Shown here: one piece after another, positions 1-4,393 of the stretch
Layout: each line of letters starts with the position of its first letter
Position numbering within the stretch: position 1 is the stretch's first letter
From: Candidatus Giovannonibacteria bacterium RIFCSPHIGHO2_02_43_16
GTDB taxonomy: Bacteria > Patescibacteriota > Minisyncoccia > JACPKW01 > UBA11713
Length of the DNA stretch: 6,022 bases
Reading direction: 5' to 3'
NCBI GenBank assembly: GCA_001778545.1
Contig: MFHJ01000014.1
Location: forward strand, 1 to 6,022
Made by a program: the position numbers and the translations under genes
Notes under the pieces: generated by a model
What the model saw: only the letters and a program-made list of their open reading frames with translations
Told to the model about the DNA's origin: nothing
The model's database searches: none

Positions 1-88
1 AGACGGATATAAGTTATTGTTTAACGTCGGCCGAGAAGGCGGGCAGGAAATAGATCACCTGCACCTGCATTTAATGGGAGGAAAATAA
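1..88 (+). CDS. HIT-family nucleotide hydrolase/transferase, C-terminal end (partial)
   Basis: Only the last 28 codons are in the window, read from position 2 to the TAA at 86-88; the gene begins upstream. The visible end reads GREGGQEIDHLHLHLMGGK. It contains the histidine triad H-L-H-L-H-L-M that gives the HIT superfamily its name, preceded by the usual G-x-x-G-G-Q segment and followed by the usual G-G. In this family the middle histidine of the triad attacks the alpha-phosphate of purine nucleotide conjugates, as in HINT-type AMP-lysine or dinucleoside polyphosphate hydrolases, in the cytoplasm. The substrate cannot be told from this fragment. Its last codons contain the ribosome binding site of rpsU, so the two genes are probably co-transcribed. 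Family assignment is firm; subfamily is open. Confidence 0.88.
   Translation, partial: DGYKLLFNVGREGGQEIDHLHLHLMGGK
76..82 (+). promoter_or_regulatory. Shine-Dalgarno sequence of rpsU, inside the end of the HIT gene
   Basis: GGGAGGA lies 10 nt before the rpsU ATG at 93 and overlaps the last sense codons of the HIT gene. It is the strongest anti-16S match in the window and fixes the rpsU start. Ribosomes finishing the HIT gene would stop on top of it, which suggests translational coupling. Confidence 0.75.
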
Positions 89-92
89 AAAT

Positions 93-311
93 ATGGCTGT
101 AGAAGTAAAAAGAAAGGAAAGCGAATCTGTCGGGGGGCTCTTGCGCCGGTTCACAAAAAAGATTCAGCGATCTAAAATCCTGGTTGAGGCGAGGTCCAGG
201 CAGTATAGGGCAAGAACCAAGTCCGGGTTCAAAAAGAAAAAAGAAGCTCTTCGAAGGATCACTTGGCAGCGCGACATGGACAAGCAGAGGAAATTAGGGA
301 AAATAGAATAG
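93..311 (+). CDS. rpsU: 30S ribosomal protein bS21
   Basis: This 72-aa, strongly basic protein is bS21, a small-subunit protein near the platform and the anti-Shine-Dalgarno region of 16S rRNA, where it assists translation initiation. The family pattern is clear: an N-terminal V-x-V-x-x-x-E-S segment (residues 3-12), G-G-L-L-R-R-F (14-20), then a lysine/arginine-rich helical tail with the typical S-R-Q-Y-R-A-R-T-K-S-G-F-K-K-K-K run (about 35-50). The length is normal for the family. The start is supported by the GGGAGGA motif 10 nt upstream. It sits 4 nt after the HIT stop and is followed by a strong hairpin, so its message may be separated from yqeY by processing or partial termination. The rpsU-yqeY order is a common bacterial arrangement. 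Confidence 0.95.
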   Translation: MAVEVKRKESESVGGLLRRFTKKIQRSKILVEARSRQYRARTKSGFKKKKEALRRITWQRDMDKQRKLGKIE

Positions 312-318
312 GTTTTCC

Positions 319-354
319 GAAGTCCGACTTCGGAGAGCCCTGAAGTCGGACTTC
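319..354 (+). repeat. Nested palindrome / strong hairpin between rpsU and yqeY
   Basis: The 13-nt arm GAAGTCCGACTTC (319-331) is the exact reverse complement of GAAGTCGGACTTC (342-354). With the inner pairs 332-341 (G-U) and 333-340 (G-C) the RNA can form a 15-bp stem closed by the 6-nt loop 334-339. Each arm is also palindromic on its own around one central base; the left one extends to CCGAAGTCCGACTTCGG (317-333). Two small hairpins could therefore replace the large one. No run of T follows (TTAATCTTT), so it is not a classic intrinsic terminator. It could be an RNA-processing or stabilising element, an attenuator, or a REP-like dispersed repeat. The geometry is read directly; the role is inference. 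Confidence 0.85.
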
Positions 355-363
355 TTAATCTTT

Positions 364-822
364 ATGACATTAGCAAAAAAAATCGAGGAGGAGTTGAAAA
401 TCGCCATGAAGGCGGGAGATATTCTTAAAGTCTCCACGCTTCGAATGGCCCAGAGTGCCGTAAAGAATAAAGAAATTCAGCTCTTGAAGAAAGACTCTGG
501 GCTTTCTGATGAAGAAATAGCAGAAGTAATAAAAAGCGAAGTAAAAAAGAGGCGCGACTCTATAGAGGAATTTACTAAAGCCGGACGGACGGAGCTTGCC
601 GAAAAAGAGAAAGTTGAGCTGGAAATACTTAAGGCCTATCTGCCTCCGGAGATCTCGGACGAAGACCTGGAGCGCATTTTGAAAGAGGGCGTTAGAGAAG
701 CCGGGGCGGCAGGAGAGAAGGATTTTGCTAAAGTCATGAAAGTTTCGATGCCGATTTTGAAGGGAAAAGCTTCCGGAGACAGGATTTCCGTAACGCTGAA
801 GAAGCTTTTGAGTTCTCTTTAA
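364..822 (+). CDS. yqeY: GatB/YqeY domain-containing protein
   Basis: This 152-aa protein matches the YqeY family over its full normal length (about 150 aa). Recognisable blocks are A-M-K-A-G-D (14-19), T-L-R-M-x-x-S-A-V-K-N-K-E-I (25-38), K-K-R-R-D-S-I-E-E-F-T-K-A-G-R (61-75), I-L-K-A-Y-L-P (88-94) and a C-terminal K-V-M-K...G-K-A-S-G-D-R (123-140). The family shares the tail domain of the GatB/GatE amidotransferase subunits, which contact tRNA during Gln/Asn-tRNA formation; as a stand-alone cytoplasmic protein its exact role is not established. The ATG at 364 lies 9 nt after the base of the 319-354 hairpin and has no Shine-Dalgarno sequence. Its stop overlaps the ybeY start by one base (TAATG), indicating coupling. 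Confidence 0.93.
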   Translation: MTLAKKIEEELKIAMKAGDILKVSTLRMAQSAVKNKEIQLLKKDSGLSDEEIAEVIKSEVKKRRDSIEEFTKAGRTELAEKEKVELEILKAYLPPEISDEDLERILKEGVREAGAAGEKDFAKVMKVSMPILKGKASGDRISVTLKKLLSSL

Positions 823-1172
823 TGCTTTCTATTGTTAAAATAAGTAAGGCGAAGATCCCAAGACTTCCTTATCCCGCCACGATGAAAAAAGTTTTTGGGA
901 AAAAATATAATCTAGAGTTGGTATTCGCGACTCCGTCCATGATGAAGAAAATTTATAAAAAAAATACGAATGTTTTATCATTCAATCTCTCAGAAAATCA
1001 AGGGCAAATTTTTTTAGAGCCGAATTTAATAAAAAAAGAAGCGCCTCTGTATAGTCGCGGTTTTCGCGATCATCTCTGGGCTTTATATATCCACGGACTT
1101 CTGCATCTTCGGGGATTTGTTCATGGAAGGCGGATGGAAATAATGGAAAGAAAATTATGGCGCGCAATATAG
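822..1172 (+). CDS. ybeY: Endoribonuclease YbeY (rRNA maturation factor), short form
   Basis: YbeY is a zinc-dependent single-strand endoribonuclease acting in 16S rRNA 3'-end maturation and ribosome quality control. The diagnostic H-x3-H-x5-H zinc site is complete: H91-G-L-L-H95-L-R-G-F-V-H101. Upstream, T-N-V-L-S-F (49-54) corresponds to the conserved T-D/N-V-L-S/T-F strand, followed by G-Q-I-F-L-E-P (61-67) in place of the G-D-I-x-I segment. Two deviations are visible: the aspartate usually just before the third histidine is V100, and lysines stand where a conserved arginine precedes the T-N-V-L-S-F strand. At 116 aa it is shorter than the usual roughly 150 aa, mostly at the N terminus, but it is not frameshifted. 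The ATG overlaps the yqeY stop by 1 nt, and its own last 16 nt overlap ftsA. Confidence 0.88.
   Translation: MLSIVKISKAKIPRLPYPATMKKVFGKKYNLELVFATPSMMKKIYKKNTNVLSFNLSENQGQIFLEPNLIKKEAPLYSRGFRDHLWALYIHGLLHLRGFVHGRRMEIMERKLWRAI
1145..1150 (+). promoter_or_regulatory. Shine-Dalgarno-like sequence of ftsA inside ybeY
   Basis: GGAAAG lies 6 nt before the ATG at 1157, within the last codons of ybeY. It supports the overlapping start of ftsA, since the reading MARNIVHILDIGSKS places the family's first phosphate-binding strand at the expected position close to the N terminus. Confidence 0.55.
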
Positions 1173-2323
1173 TACACATTTTGGATATCGGCTCCAAGAG
1201 CATTAAAGCTTTGGCGGCGGAGAGGAAGGATGATACGGGAATTCATATTCTGGGCGCGGCTCTGGTGCCGACAGAAGGTGTTAGGCGCGGGATGGTGAAT
1301 AATCCCGATTCTCTTTCAAGGAAAATAAAAATGGCGGTTTTGGAAGTTGAACGCTTTTCCGGAATTCCATTCAAGGAAGCGTTTTTAACTTTTGGGACTC
1401 CGGCTTTGGGCGCTTCCAAGGTCCGGGCGCGGATTGCAGTAGCGCAGGCATCGGGAGAAATTGGGACGTATGACGTAGAGCGCGTTTTAGCTCAAGCGCG
1501 TCCTTCTTCGAGAGATCTTCAGAATAGGGAAATTTTAGATACCTTCGGGCTTAACTACGCCGTCGATTCGGAGATGATAATGCGCGATCCATTGGGGATG
1601 AAGGGGGAGAATCTCGAAGCAGAGGTTTTATTCGTGACTTCTCTATTAAAGCCACTCCACGAGATGGTATCCGTTGTTGAAGAAGCCGGAGTTTCCGTAA
1701 ACGATGTTATTCCAGCCCCGCTTGCTTCCGCTCGCGCTATTTTGACTCCAAGGCAACGCGAAGCAGGCGCTTTAGCGCTTGATATCGGCGCGGAGACAGT
1801 TGATCTCGCAGTCATGGAAGAAAATCTTCCCTATTCTGTGGCTGTTTTTTCTCTGGGAGGCGCCCATATCACGAATGATATTGCTCTTGGATTTCAGGTA
1901 GACTTGGATAGCGCGGAGGAAATAAAAACGACGACGAAGCTGCCGGAAGAAAATACTAAGGCAAGAAATAAATTTCAACACATAGTTGAGGCAAGATTGG
2001 AAGATATGTTCGAGCTTATCGAAAATCACTTGAAGAAAATCGGGAGGCAGGGGCTTCTGCCCGGAGGGGTTGTTTTGGCGGGAGGATCCGCGAAAATAGT
2101 CGGGATAGACGAATTTTCAAAAAATATTCTGCGCCTCCCTTCGAGCAAAGGAAGATATGTGGATCTCGATACGGGGCATCGCCTTCAAGATCCGGTTTGG
2201 GCGACTGCCGTCGGCGCGGCGCTATTGGTCTTGGATAAAGAAACCGGATCCGCGAAATCTATAAAATCAACGTCTATACTTCGCCAAAAAATCTCCGCGT
2301 GGCTAAGATCATTGATCCCATAG
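1157..2323 (+). CDS. ftsA: Cell division protein FtsA (actin-like ATPase)
   Basis: FtsA is an actin-fold ATPase that tethers FtsZ filaments to the inner face of the membrane and recruits later divisome proteins. The order of motifs fits: phosphate-1 strand L-D-I-G-S-K-S-I-K-A-L (9-19), an FtsA-specific 1C (SHS2) region around 80-165 with the typical N-R-E-I-L...D-P-L-G-M-K-G...L-E-A-E-V block (123-157), phosphate-2 strand A-L-D-I-G-A-E-T-V-D-L-A-V (207-219), G-G-A-H-I-T-N-D-I-A-L-G (234-245) and adenosine loop G-G-V-V-L-A-G-G-S-A-K-I-V-G-I (303-317). The tail R-Q-K-I-S-A-W-L-R-S-L-I-P (376-388) is an amphipathic membrane-targeting helix resembling that of other FtsA proteins. PilM, a relative, was excluded by the 1C block and this tail. 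The phosphate-2 strand reads G-A-E-T rather than G-G-G-T. The 388-aa length is slightly below the common 400-420. No ftsZ follows. Confidence 0.95.
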   Translation: MARNIVHILDIGSKSIKALAAERKDDTGIHILGAALVPTEGVRRGMVNNPDSLSRKIKMAVLEVERFSGIPFKEAFLTFGTPALGASKVRARIAVAQASGEIGTYDVERVLAQARPSSRDLQNREILDTFGLNYAVDSEMIMRDPLGMKGENLEAEVLFVTSLLKPLHEMVSVVEEAGVSVNDVIPAPLASARAILTPRQREAGALALDIGAETVDLAVMEENLPYSVAVFSLGGAHITNDIALGFQVDLDSAEEIKTTTKLPEENTKARNKFQHIVEARLEDMFELIENHLKKIGRQGLLPGGVVLAGGSAKIVGIDEFSKNILRLPSSKGRYVDLDTGHRLQDPVWATAVGAALLVLDKETGSAKSIKSTSILRQKISAWLRSLIP

Positions 2324-2334
2324 AAAGCGTAATA

Positions 2335-2343
2335 TGCTATAAT
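2335..2343 (+). promoter_or_regulatory. Extended -10 promoter (TGCTATAAT) for a leaderless message
   Basis: TGCTATAAT is a perfect extended -10 element (TGn plus TATAAT at 2338-2343), placed just after the ftsA stop. The next in-frame ATG is at 2350, exactly 6 nt behind the hexamer, which is where transcription would start. No Shine-Dalgarno sequence lies between, so the message is probably leaderless. No good -35 box is seen at 17 nt spacing; TTGATC at 2312-2317 is 20 nt away. Extended -10 promoters often tolerate a weak -35. Confidence 0.7.
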
Positions 2344-2349
2344 AGCAAC

Positions 2350-2619
2350 ATGATTACCGACAAAGATATCCAAAAAATGCAGAAAGTATTCGCCACGGCC
2401 GATGACCATGTGAATGTGGAGAAAAAGCTCGACAATATTACAGATAAGCTTAACGGAGTAAGTGAGGATCTCAACAGAGTAAGCGAGGAGCTAAGCAAGA
2501 AACCAAGCAAAGATGAATTCCCCGAGCTTTTAAGGCAGACTTTGGATTGGGTGACTATGAAAGCGGAACACGACCGCATGAAAAAAATTCTTCACGAGAA
2601 GCTTAATGTGGAAGTATAG
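2350..2619 (+). CDS. Small coiled-coil protein of unknown function
   Basis: This is an 89-aa charged protein, reading M-I-T-D-K-D-I-Q-K-M-Q from the chosen start. An in-frame ATG at 2299 would add 17 residues but lies inside ftsA and upstream of the TATAAT box at 2338-2343, so the start at 2350 is preferred. Residues about 25-50 form regular heptads with leucine at one core position and isoleucine/valine at the other (L-D-N-I-T-D-K, L-N-G-V-S-E-D, L-N-R-V-S-E-E), predicting a short parallel coiled coil. It has no signal peptide or membrane segment and no catalytic motif that I recognise. It could be a small oligomerising adaptor or structural protein. The heptads are partly made of a DNA-level tandem repeat (2452-2493). 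Real gene status is well supported by promoter placement and codon content; function is unknown. Confidence 0.75.
   Translation: MITDKDIQKMQKVFATADDHVNVEKKLDNITDKLNGVSEDLNRVSEELSKKPSKDEFPELLRQTLDWVTMKAEHDRMKKILHEKLNVEV
2452..2493 (+). repeat. Two-copy 21-bp tandem repeat coding one heptad each
   Basis: Units 2452-2472 and 2473-2493 agree at 17 of 21 bases. They encode N-G-V-S-E-D-L and N-R-V-S-E-E-L. The unit equals one coiled-coil heptad, so unit gain or loss would change coil length without breaking the frame. Confidence 0.75.
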
Positions 2620-2631
2620 TTTTATTGTTTT

Positions 2632-2637
2632 TATAAA
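2632..2637 (+). promoter_or_regulatory. Possible -10 box before the 245-aa gene
   Basis: TATAAA lies in the AT-rich 20-nt gap between the two genes. It is 8 nt before the ATG at 2646 and only 2 nt before the ATG at 2640. If used, it would favour 2646 as the leaderless start. There is no extended TG and no convincing -35, so this is a weak call. Confidence 0.35.
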
Positions 2638-2639
2638 TC

Positions 2640-3377
2640 ATGGATATGGAAAAACTATTATCGCAAGAGGAAATGGCAAAAATCCAAAAGGAACAGGGAG
2701 ATGCACAGGATGTTTTCGACGAGCAAGGGAAACCACGCGAAACAGGAGCCGAAAAAGGCGAAGCTGCTTATAGTGGATTAGAAAGTCCCAAAAATGAAGA
2801 GTTGGTAAATTTAGACAGCGAGCGTAATAAGCTAAATGATCTTGTTGAAAGAAAAGAGAAAATTCAAGAAGAGGCTACCGCATCAATCAATAAGTTAAGA
2901 GAATTGCGGGAATCAAATGGATTTCCCCCGAATGATGAGAAAACGGCAAGCCAGAAAGCTTTTGAAGAGGCAGAAGGGCAAGTAAAAAAACAACATGCGA
3001 AAATTGAGATGCTCGAACATGGATCCGCTGGTATAGATAATAAGGAAACTGAAGAAAAATTAAATCAGGCTAAAAAGCTATTGCTCGATTCATTCGGTAA
3101 TATTGAAAAAACAGAAGTGCGTGGGAATTATCATGTGCAGTCAAGAGAAACTGAAGCAACATTAGATGAAATTAAAAGCGTTTTAAAAGATCCAAGCATT
3201 GACCAAAAAGCTTTAGCTGATGATTTTTTTGAAAATACAATTGTCAAAGATTTTACAAGTAATAAACAAGCATACAAAGTCTATCGCGAGCTTAAAGGAA
3301 CTGAATTTGCCCAAAGGTTCAAAGAATTGGAAAGCGAGCGACTCAAAAAGGCGGGCTTTGGCGAATTTAGGCTTTAA
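2640..3377 (+). CDS. Hypothetical Glu/Lys-rich helical protein
   Basis: I do not recognise a family for this 245-aa protein. It is soluble-looking, very rich in E, K, Q and D, and has no signal peptide, membrane span or cysteine. Residues about 55-95 (E-E-L-V-N-L-D-S-E-R-N-K-L-N-D-L...K-L-R-E-L-R-E) and about 105-150 look like two long amphipathic or coiled-coil helices separated by a short G-F-P-P-N-D-E break. The last 60 residues are more varied, with aromatic residues (D-D-F-F-E-N, Y-K-V-Y-R-E-L, F-A-Q-R-F) and an end in G-F-G-E-F-R-L, and could be a small folded helical domain. The start is either 2640 or 2646 (MDM...); neither has a Shine-Dalgarno sequence. The stretch looks more AT-rich in codon choice (TTA, ATA, AAA) than ftsA, in keeping with an accessory gene. 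Confidence 0.72.
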   Translation: MDMEKLLSQEEMAKIQKEQGDAQDVFDEQGKPRETGAEKGEAAYSGLESPKNEELVNLDSERNKLNDLVERKEKIQEEATASINKLRELRESNGFPPNDEKTASQKAFEEAEGQVKKQHAKIEMLEHGSAGIDNKETEEKLNQAKKLLLDSFGNIEKTEVRGNYHVQSRETEATLDEIKSVLKDPSIDQKALADDFFENTIVKDFTSNKQAYKVYRELKGTEFAQRFKELESERLKKAGFGEFRL

Positions 3378-3426
3378 AGGCAATGTGCCCAAAAATAAAT
3401 AAGGTTTTTCTGAAAAAAGCTCACCA

Positions 3427-3445
3427 TGCTAAAATAAATGCATGG
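3427..3445 (+). repeat. 19-bp direct repeat, copy 1 (orphan promoter plus ATG)
   Basis: TGCTAAAATAAATGCATGG is identical to 3983-4001. It contains an extended -10 (TGC-TAAAAT, hexamer 3430-3435) and an ATG at 3442, 6 nt later. Here that ATG opens only a 7-codon frame ending in TGA at 3463-3465 (MAMACLT), so this copy has promoter and start signals without a real gene. AAGCTCAC is also shared just upstream (3417-3424 here, 3962-3969 at copy 2). The surrounding gap 3378-3486 shows nothing else except the promoter elements listed separately. Confidence 0.8.
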
Positions 3446-3456
3446 CGATGGCTTGT

Positions 3457-3486
3457 TTGACTTGACTATAATTAATCGTTTAATAT
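3457..3486 (+). promoter_or_regulatory. Candidate promoter of the toxin-antitoxin operon
   Basis: TTGACT at 3457-3462 matches the -35 consensus at five of six bases. TAATAT at 3481-3486 follows after 18 nt and matches the -10 consensus at four of six. The ATG at 3493 is 6 nt behind it, the same spacing as at 2343/2350 and 3991/3998. A second TTGACT (3462-3467) and a TATAAT (3467-3472) overlap here, so the exact pair used is uncertain. Confidence 0.5.
3471..3484 (+). promoter_or_regulatory. Inverted repeat, possible antitoxin operator
   Basis: ATTAA (3471-3475) and TTAAT (3480-3484) form a 5-bp inverted repeat around TCGT. With one unpaired base the symmetry extends outward to TATA on both sides (3467-3487). 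It overlaps the presumed -10 region of the toxin-antitoxin operon. Type II antitoxins usually repress their own operon at such sites; that this one does is inference, and AT-rich DNA gives short palindromes by chance. Confidence 0.35.
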
Positions 3487-3705
3487 ATGAACATGTCTCA
3501 AGTGCTTGTGGAGAAAACTAAAGATTATTTGGTCGTGAAAATTCCCCTTAAAACTATGGAAGGAGGCAAGGCGGAGCTTTCGCCGCGGGCGCAGAAAATT
3601 GTAGATTCGGCGATTGATGAAGGGCTCCGCGACATCGAAGCCGGAAGAGTTTTTGGGCCATTTAAGAATGTTAAAGAATTCAAAAAAGCTCTGGCAAAAA
3701 GGTAA
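3487..3705 (+). CDS. Type II toxin-antitoxin system antitoxin (putative)
   Basis: This is a 72-aa protein (70 aa if the ATG at 3493 is the true start, as the promoter spacing suggests). The N-terminal part has a beta-rich segment Q-V-L-V-E-K...Y-L-V-V-K-I-P-L (5-21), followed by a helix S-P-R-A-Q-K-I-V-D-S-A-I-D-E-G-L-R-D-I-E-A-G (32-53). The tail G-R-V-F-G-P-F-K-N-V-K-E-F-K-K-A-L (53-69) has the form typical of antitoxin C termini that wrap around and block a RelE/ParE-fold toxin. The antitoxin call rests on this tail, the small size and the toxin gene that overlaps it by one base (TAATG). The DNA-binding fold type cannot be stated with certainty. Expected role: neutralise the toxin in the cytoplasm and repress the operon. 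There is no Shine-Dalgarno sequence. Confidence 0.75.
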   Translation: MNMSQVLVEKTKDYLVVKIPLKTMEGGKAELSPRAQKIVDSAIDEGLRDIEAGRVFGPFKNVKEFKKALAKR

Positions 3706-3950
3706 TGAAAGTCGCCCTCTCTAAAAAGGCTTTGAGTAACTATGATAATTTATCAGAGACGCTGAAGAAAACTGCCGACAAGCAGTTTAATTTTTTGCTC
3801 AAAAACTTAAATCATCCATCGCTACACGCCAAGAAATATGACGAGGCTCGCGAAATATGGCAAGCTCGACTAACGCGCGATTGGAGGTTTTACTTCAGAA
3901 TCAGCGGCGATGCGTATGAAATTGTCACTATTGTTCAACATCCAAAGTAA
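3705..3950 (+). CDS. RelE/ParE-superfamily toxin (putative mRNA interferase)
   Basis: This 81-aa basic protein has the RelE/ParE layout: an N-terminal strand M-K-V-A-L-S, two helices (about 9-33), then H-P-S-L-H-A-K-K (37-44), and a C-terminal sheet I-W-Q-A-R-L-T-R-D-W-R-F-Y-F-R-I (51-66) and Y-E-I-V-T-I-V-Q-H-P-K (71-81). R55, R58, R61 and the late histidine H79 are in positions where RelE-like RNases keep basic and catalytic residues. RelE-type toxins cut mRNA in the ribosomal A site; ParE-type relatives target gyrase. The arginine cluster and final H-P favour the RNase type, but this is inference. The frame is intact, so the toxin looks functional. The start overlaps the antitoxin stop by 1 nt, and only a poorly spaced AAAAAGG (3696-3702) precedes it, so translation is probably coupled. 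Confidence 0.85.
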   Translation: MKVALSKKALSNYDNLSETLKKTADKQFNFLLKNLNHPSLHAKKYDEAREIWQARLTRDWRFYFRISGDAYEIVTIVQHPK

Positions 3951-3982
3951 AAAATCTATATAAGCTCACTTGTTTTGTTGTG

Positions 3983-4001
3983 TGCTAAAATAAATGCATG
4001 G
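3983..4001 (+). promoter_or_regulatory. 19-bp direct repeat, copy 2: active-looking leaderless promoter
   Basis: TGCTAAAATAAATGCATGG is identical to 3427-3445. It carries an extended -10 (TG at 3983-3984, TAAAAT at 3986-3991) exactly 6 nt before the ATG at 3998. At this copy the ATG opens a 131-codon gene. No Shine-Dalgarno sequence fits in the gap and no -35 is evident at 17 nt. The rest of the 47-nt spacer after the toxin gene shows no terminator. Confidence 0.7.
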
Positions 4002-4393
4002 TGCAGGAGCAAATACATGAAGATATAAAATGGCTCGAGGGGCAGCTTGAGGCGAAAAAGCGCGAGCTTTCTGGCGCTGGGACTGAGGTTAAAGAAGAGC
4101 GCGAGATGATTCACGATGTCCTGAAGGAAATCAAGAACGAAGAATCTCTATTGCCGCCCCCATCTCCAGCAAGCATCTCGGATGACGATGCAAAAATGAA
4201 AGTCGCGGAGTTGGAAGAGAAAAAACACCACGAGATAATAGACGAGCTTGTCGGCATAGCGTTTTCAAAAAATCTAGCATCGGCTCTGAAAGTCGCGGAA
4301 TCTTTCAAAAATTCACACATCATAGACGAATTTCACGATACTCTCGCGGATCATTATTATCAAAAACTTCTTGACGCGAGGAAATTAAAATGA
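3998..4393 (+). CDS. Helical hypothetical protein, operon partner of the P-loop ATPase
   Basis: This 131-aa, mostly acidic and helical protein has no family I can name. Residues about 1-48 (E-D-I-K-W-L-E-G-Q-L-E-A-K-K-R-E-L...E-I-K-N-E-E) resemble a coiled-coil helix. A proline-rich hinge L-L-P-P-P-S-P-A-S follows (about 51-59), and then a compact helical C-terminal half with H-H-E-I-I-D-E-L-V-G-I-A-F-S-K-N-L and D-E-F-H-D-T-L-A-D-H-Y-Y. No signal peptide or membrane segment is seen. The last four bases (ATGA, 4390-4393) are shared with the start of the membrane-anchored ATPase, so the two are surely one operon and their products probably work together, for example as a cytoplasmic adaptor. 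The start at 3998 is set by the extended -10 box 6 nt upstream. The function is not known. Confidence 0.85.
   Translation: MVQEQIHEDIKWLEGQLEAKKRELSGAGTEVKEEREMIHDVLKEIKNEESLLPPPSPASISDDDAKMKVAELEEKKHHEIIDELVGIAFSKNLASALKVAESFKNSHIIDEFHDTLADHYYQKLLDARKLK

Noticed and set aside
319..354. Intrinsic terminator after rpsU
   Set aside because: The stem is strong but no T-run follows, and yqeY begins 9 nt later; kept as a hairpin repeat instead.
1555..2029. Minus-strand frames of 85-86 codons inside ftsA
   Set aside because: The + strand FtsA reading is strongly supported along its full length, so these are shadows.
2299..2349. Upstream ATG extending the 89-aa protein to 106 aa
   Set aside because: It overlaps ftsA, has no Shine-Dalgarno sequence, and lies ahead of the TATAAT box that would drive the gene from 2350.
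3220..3402. 60-codon + strand frame overlapping the end of the 245-aa gene
   Set aside because: It is out of frame with the supported gene, has no start signal, and is lysine-rich only because the DNA is AT-rich.
3403..3416. GGTTTTTCTGAAAAAA as a terminator hairpin after the 245-aa gene
   Set aside because: The stem is only A-T rich, the loop is too small, and no T-run follows; likely chance in AT-rich DNA.
4197..4299. TGAAAGTCGCGGA repeated in frame, 90 bp apart, in the 131-aa gene
   Set aside because: Only 13 bp, coding K-V-A-E in both places with no wider similarity; probably codon-choice coincidence.
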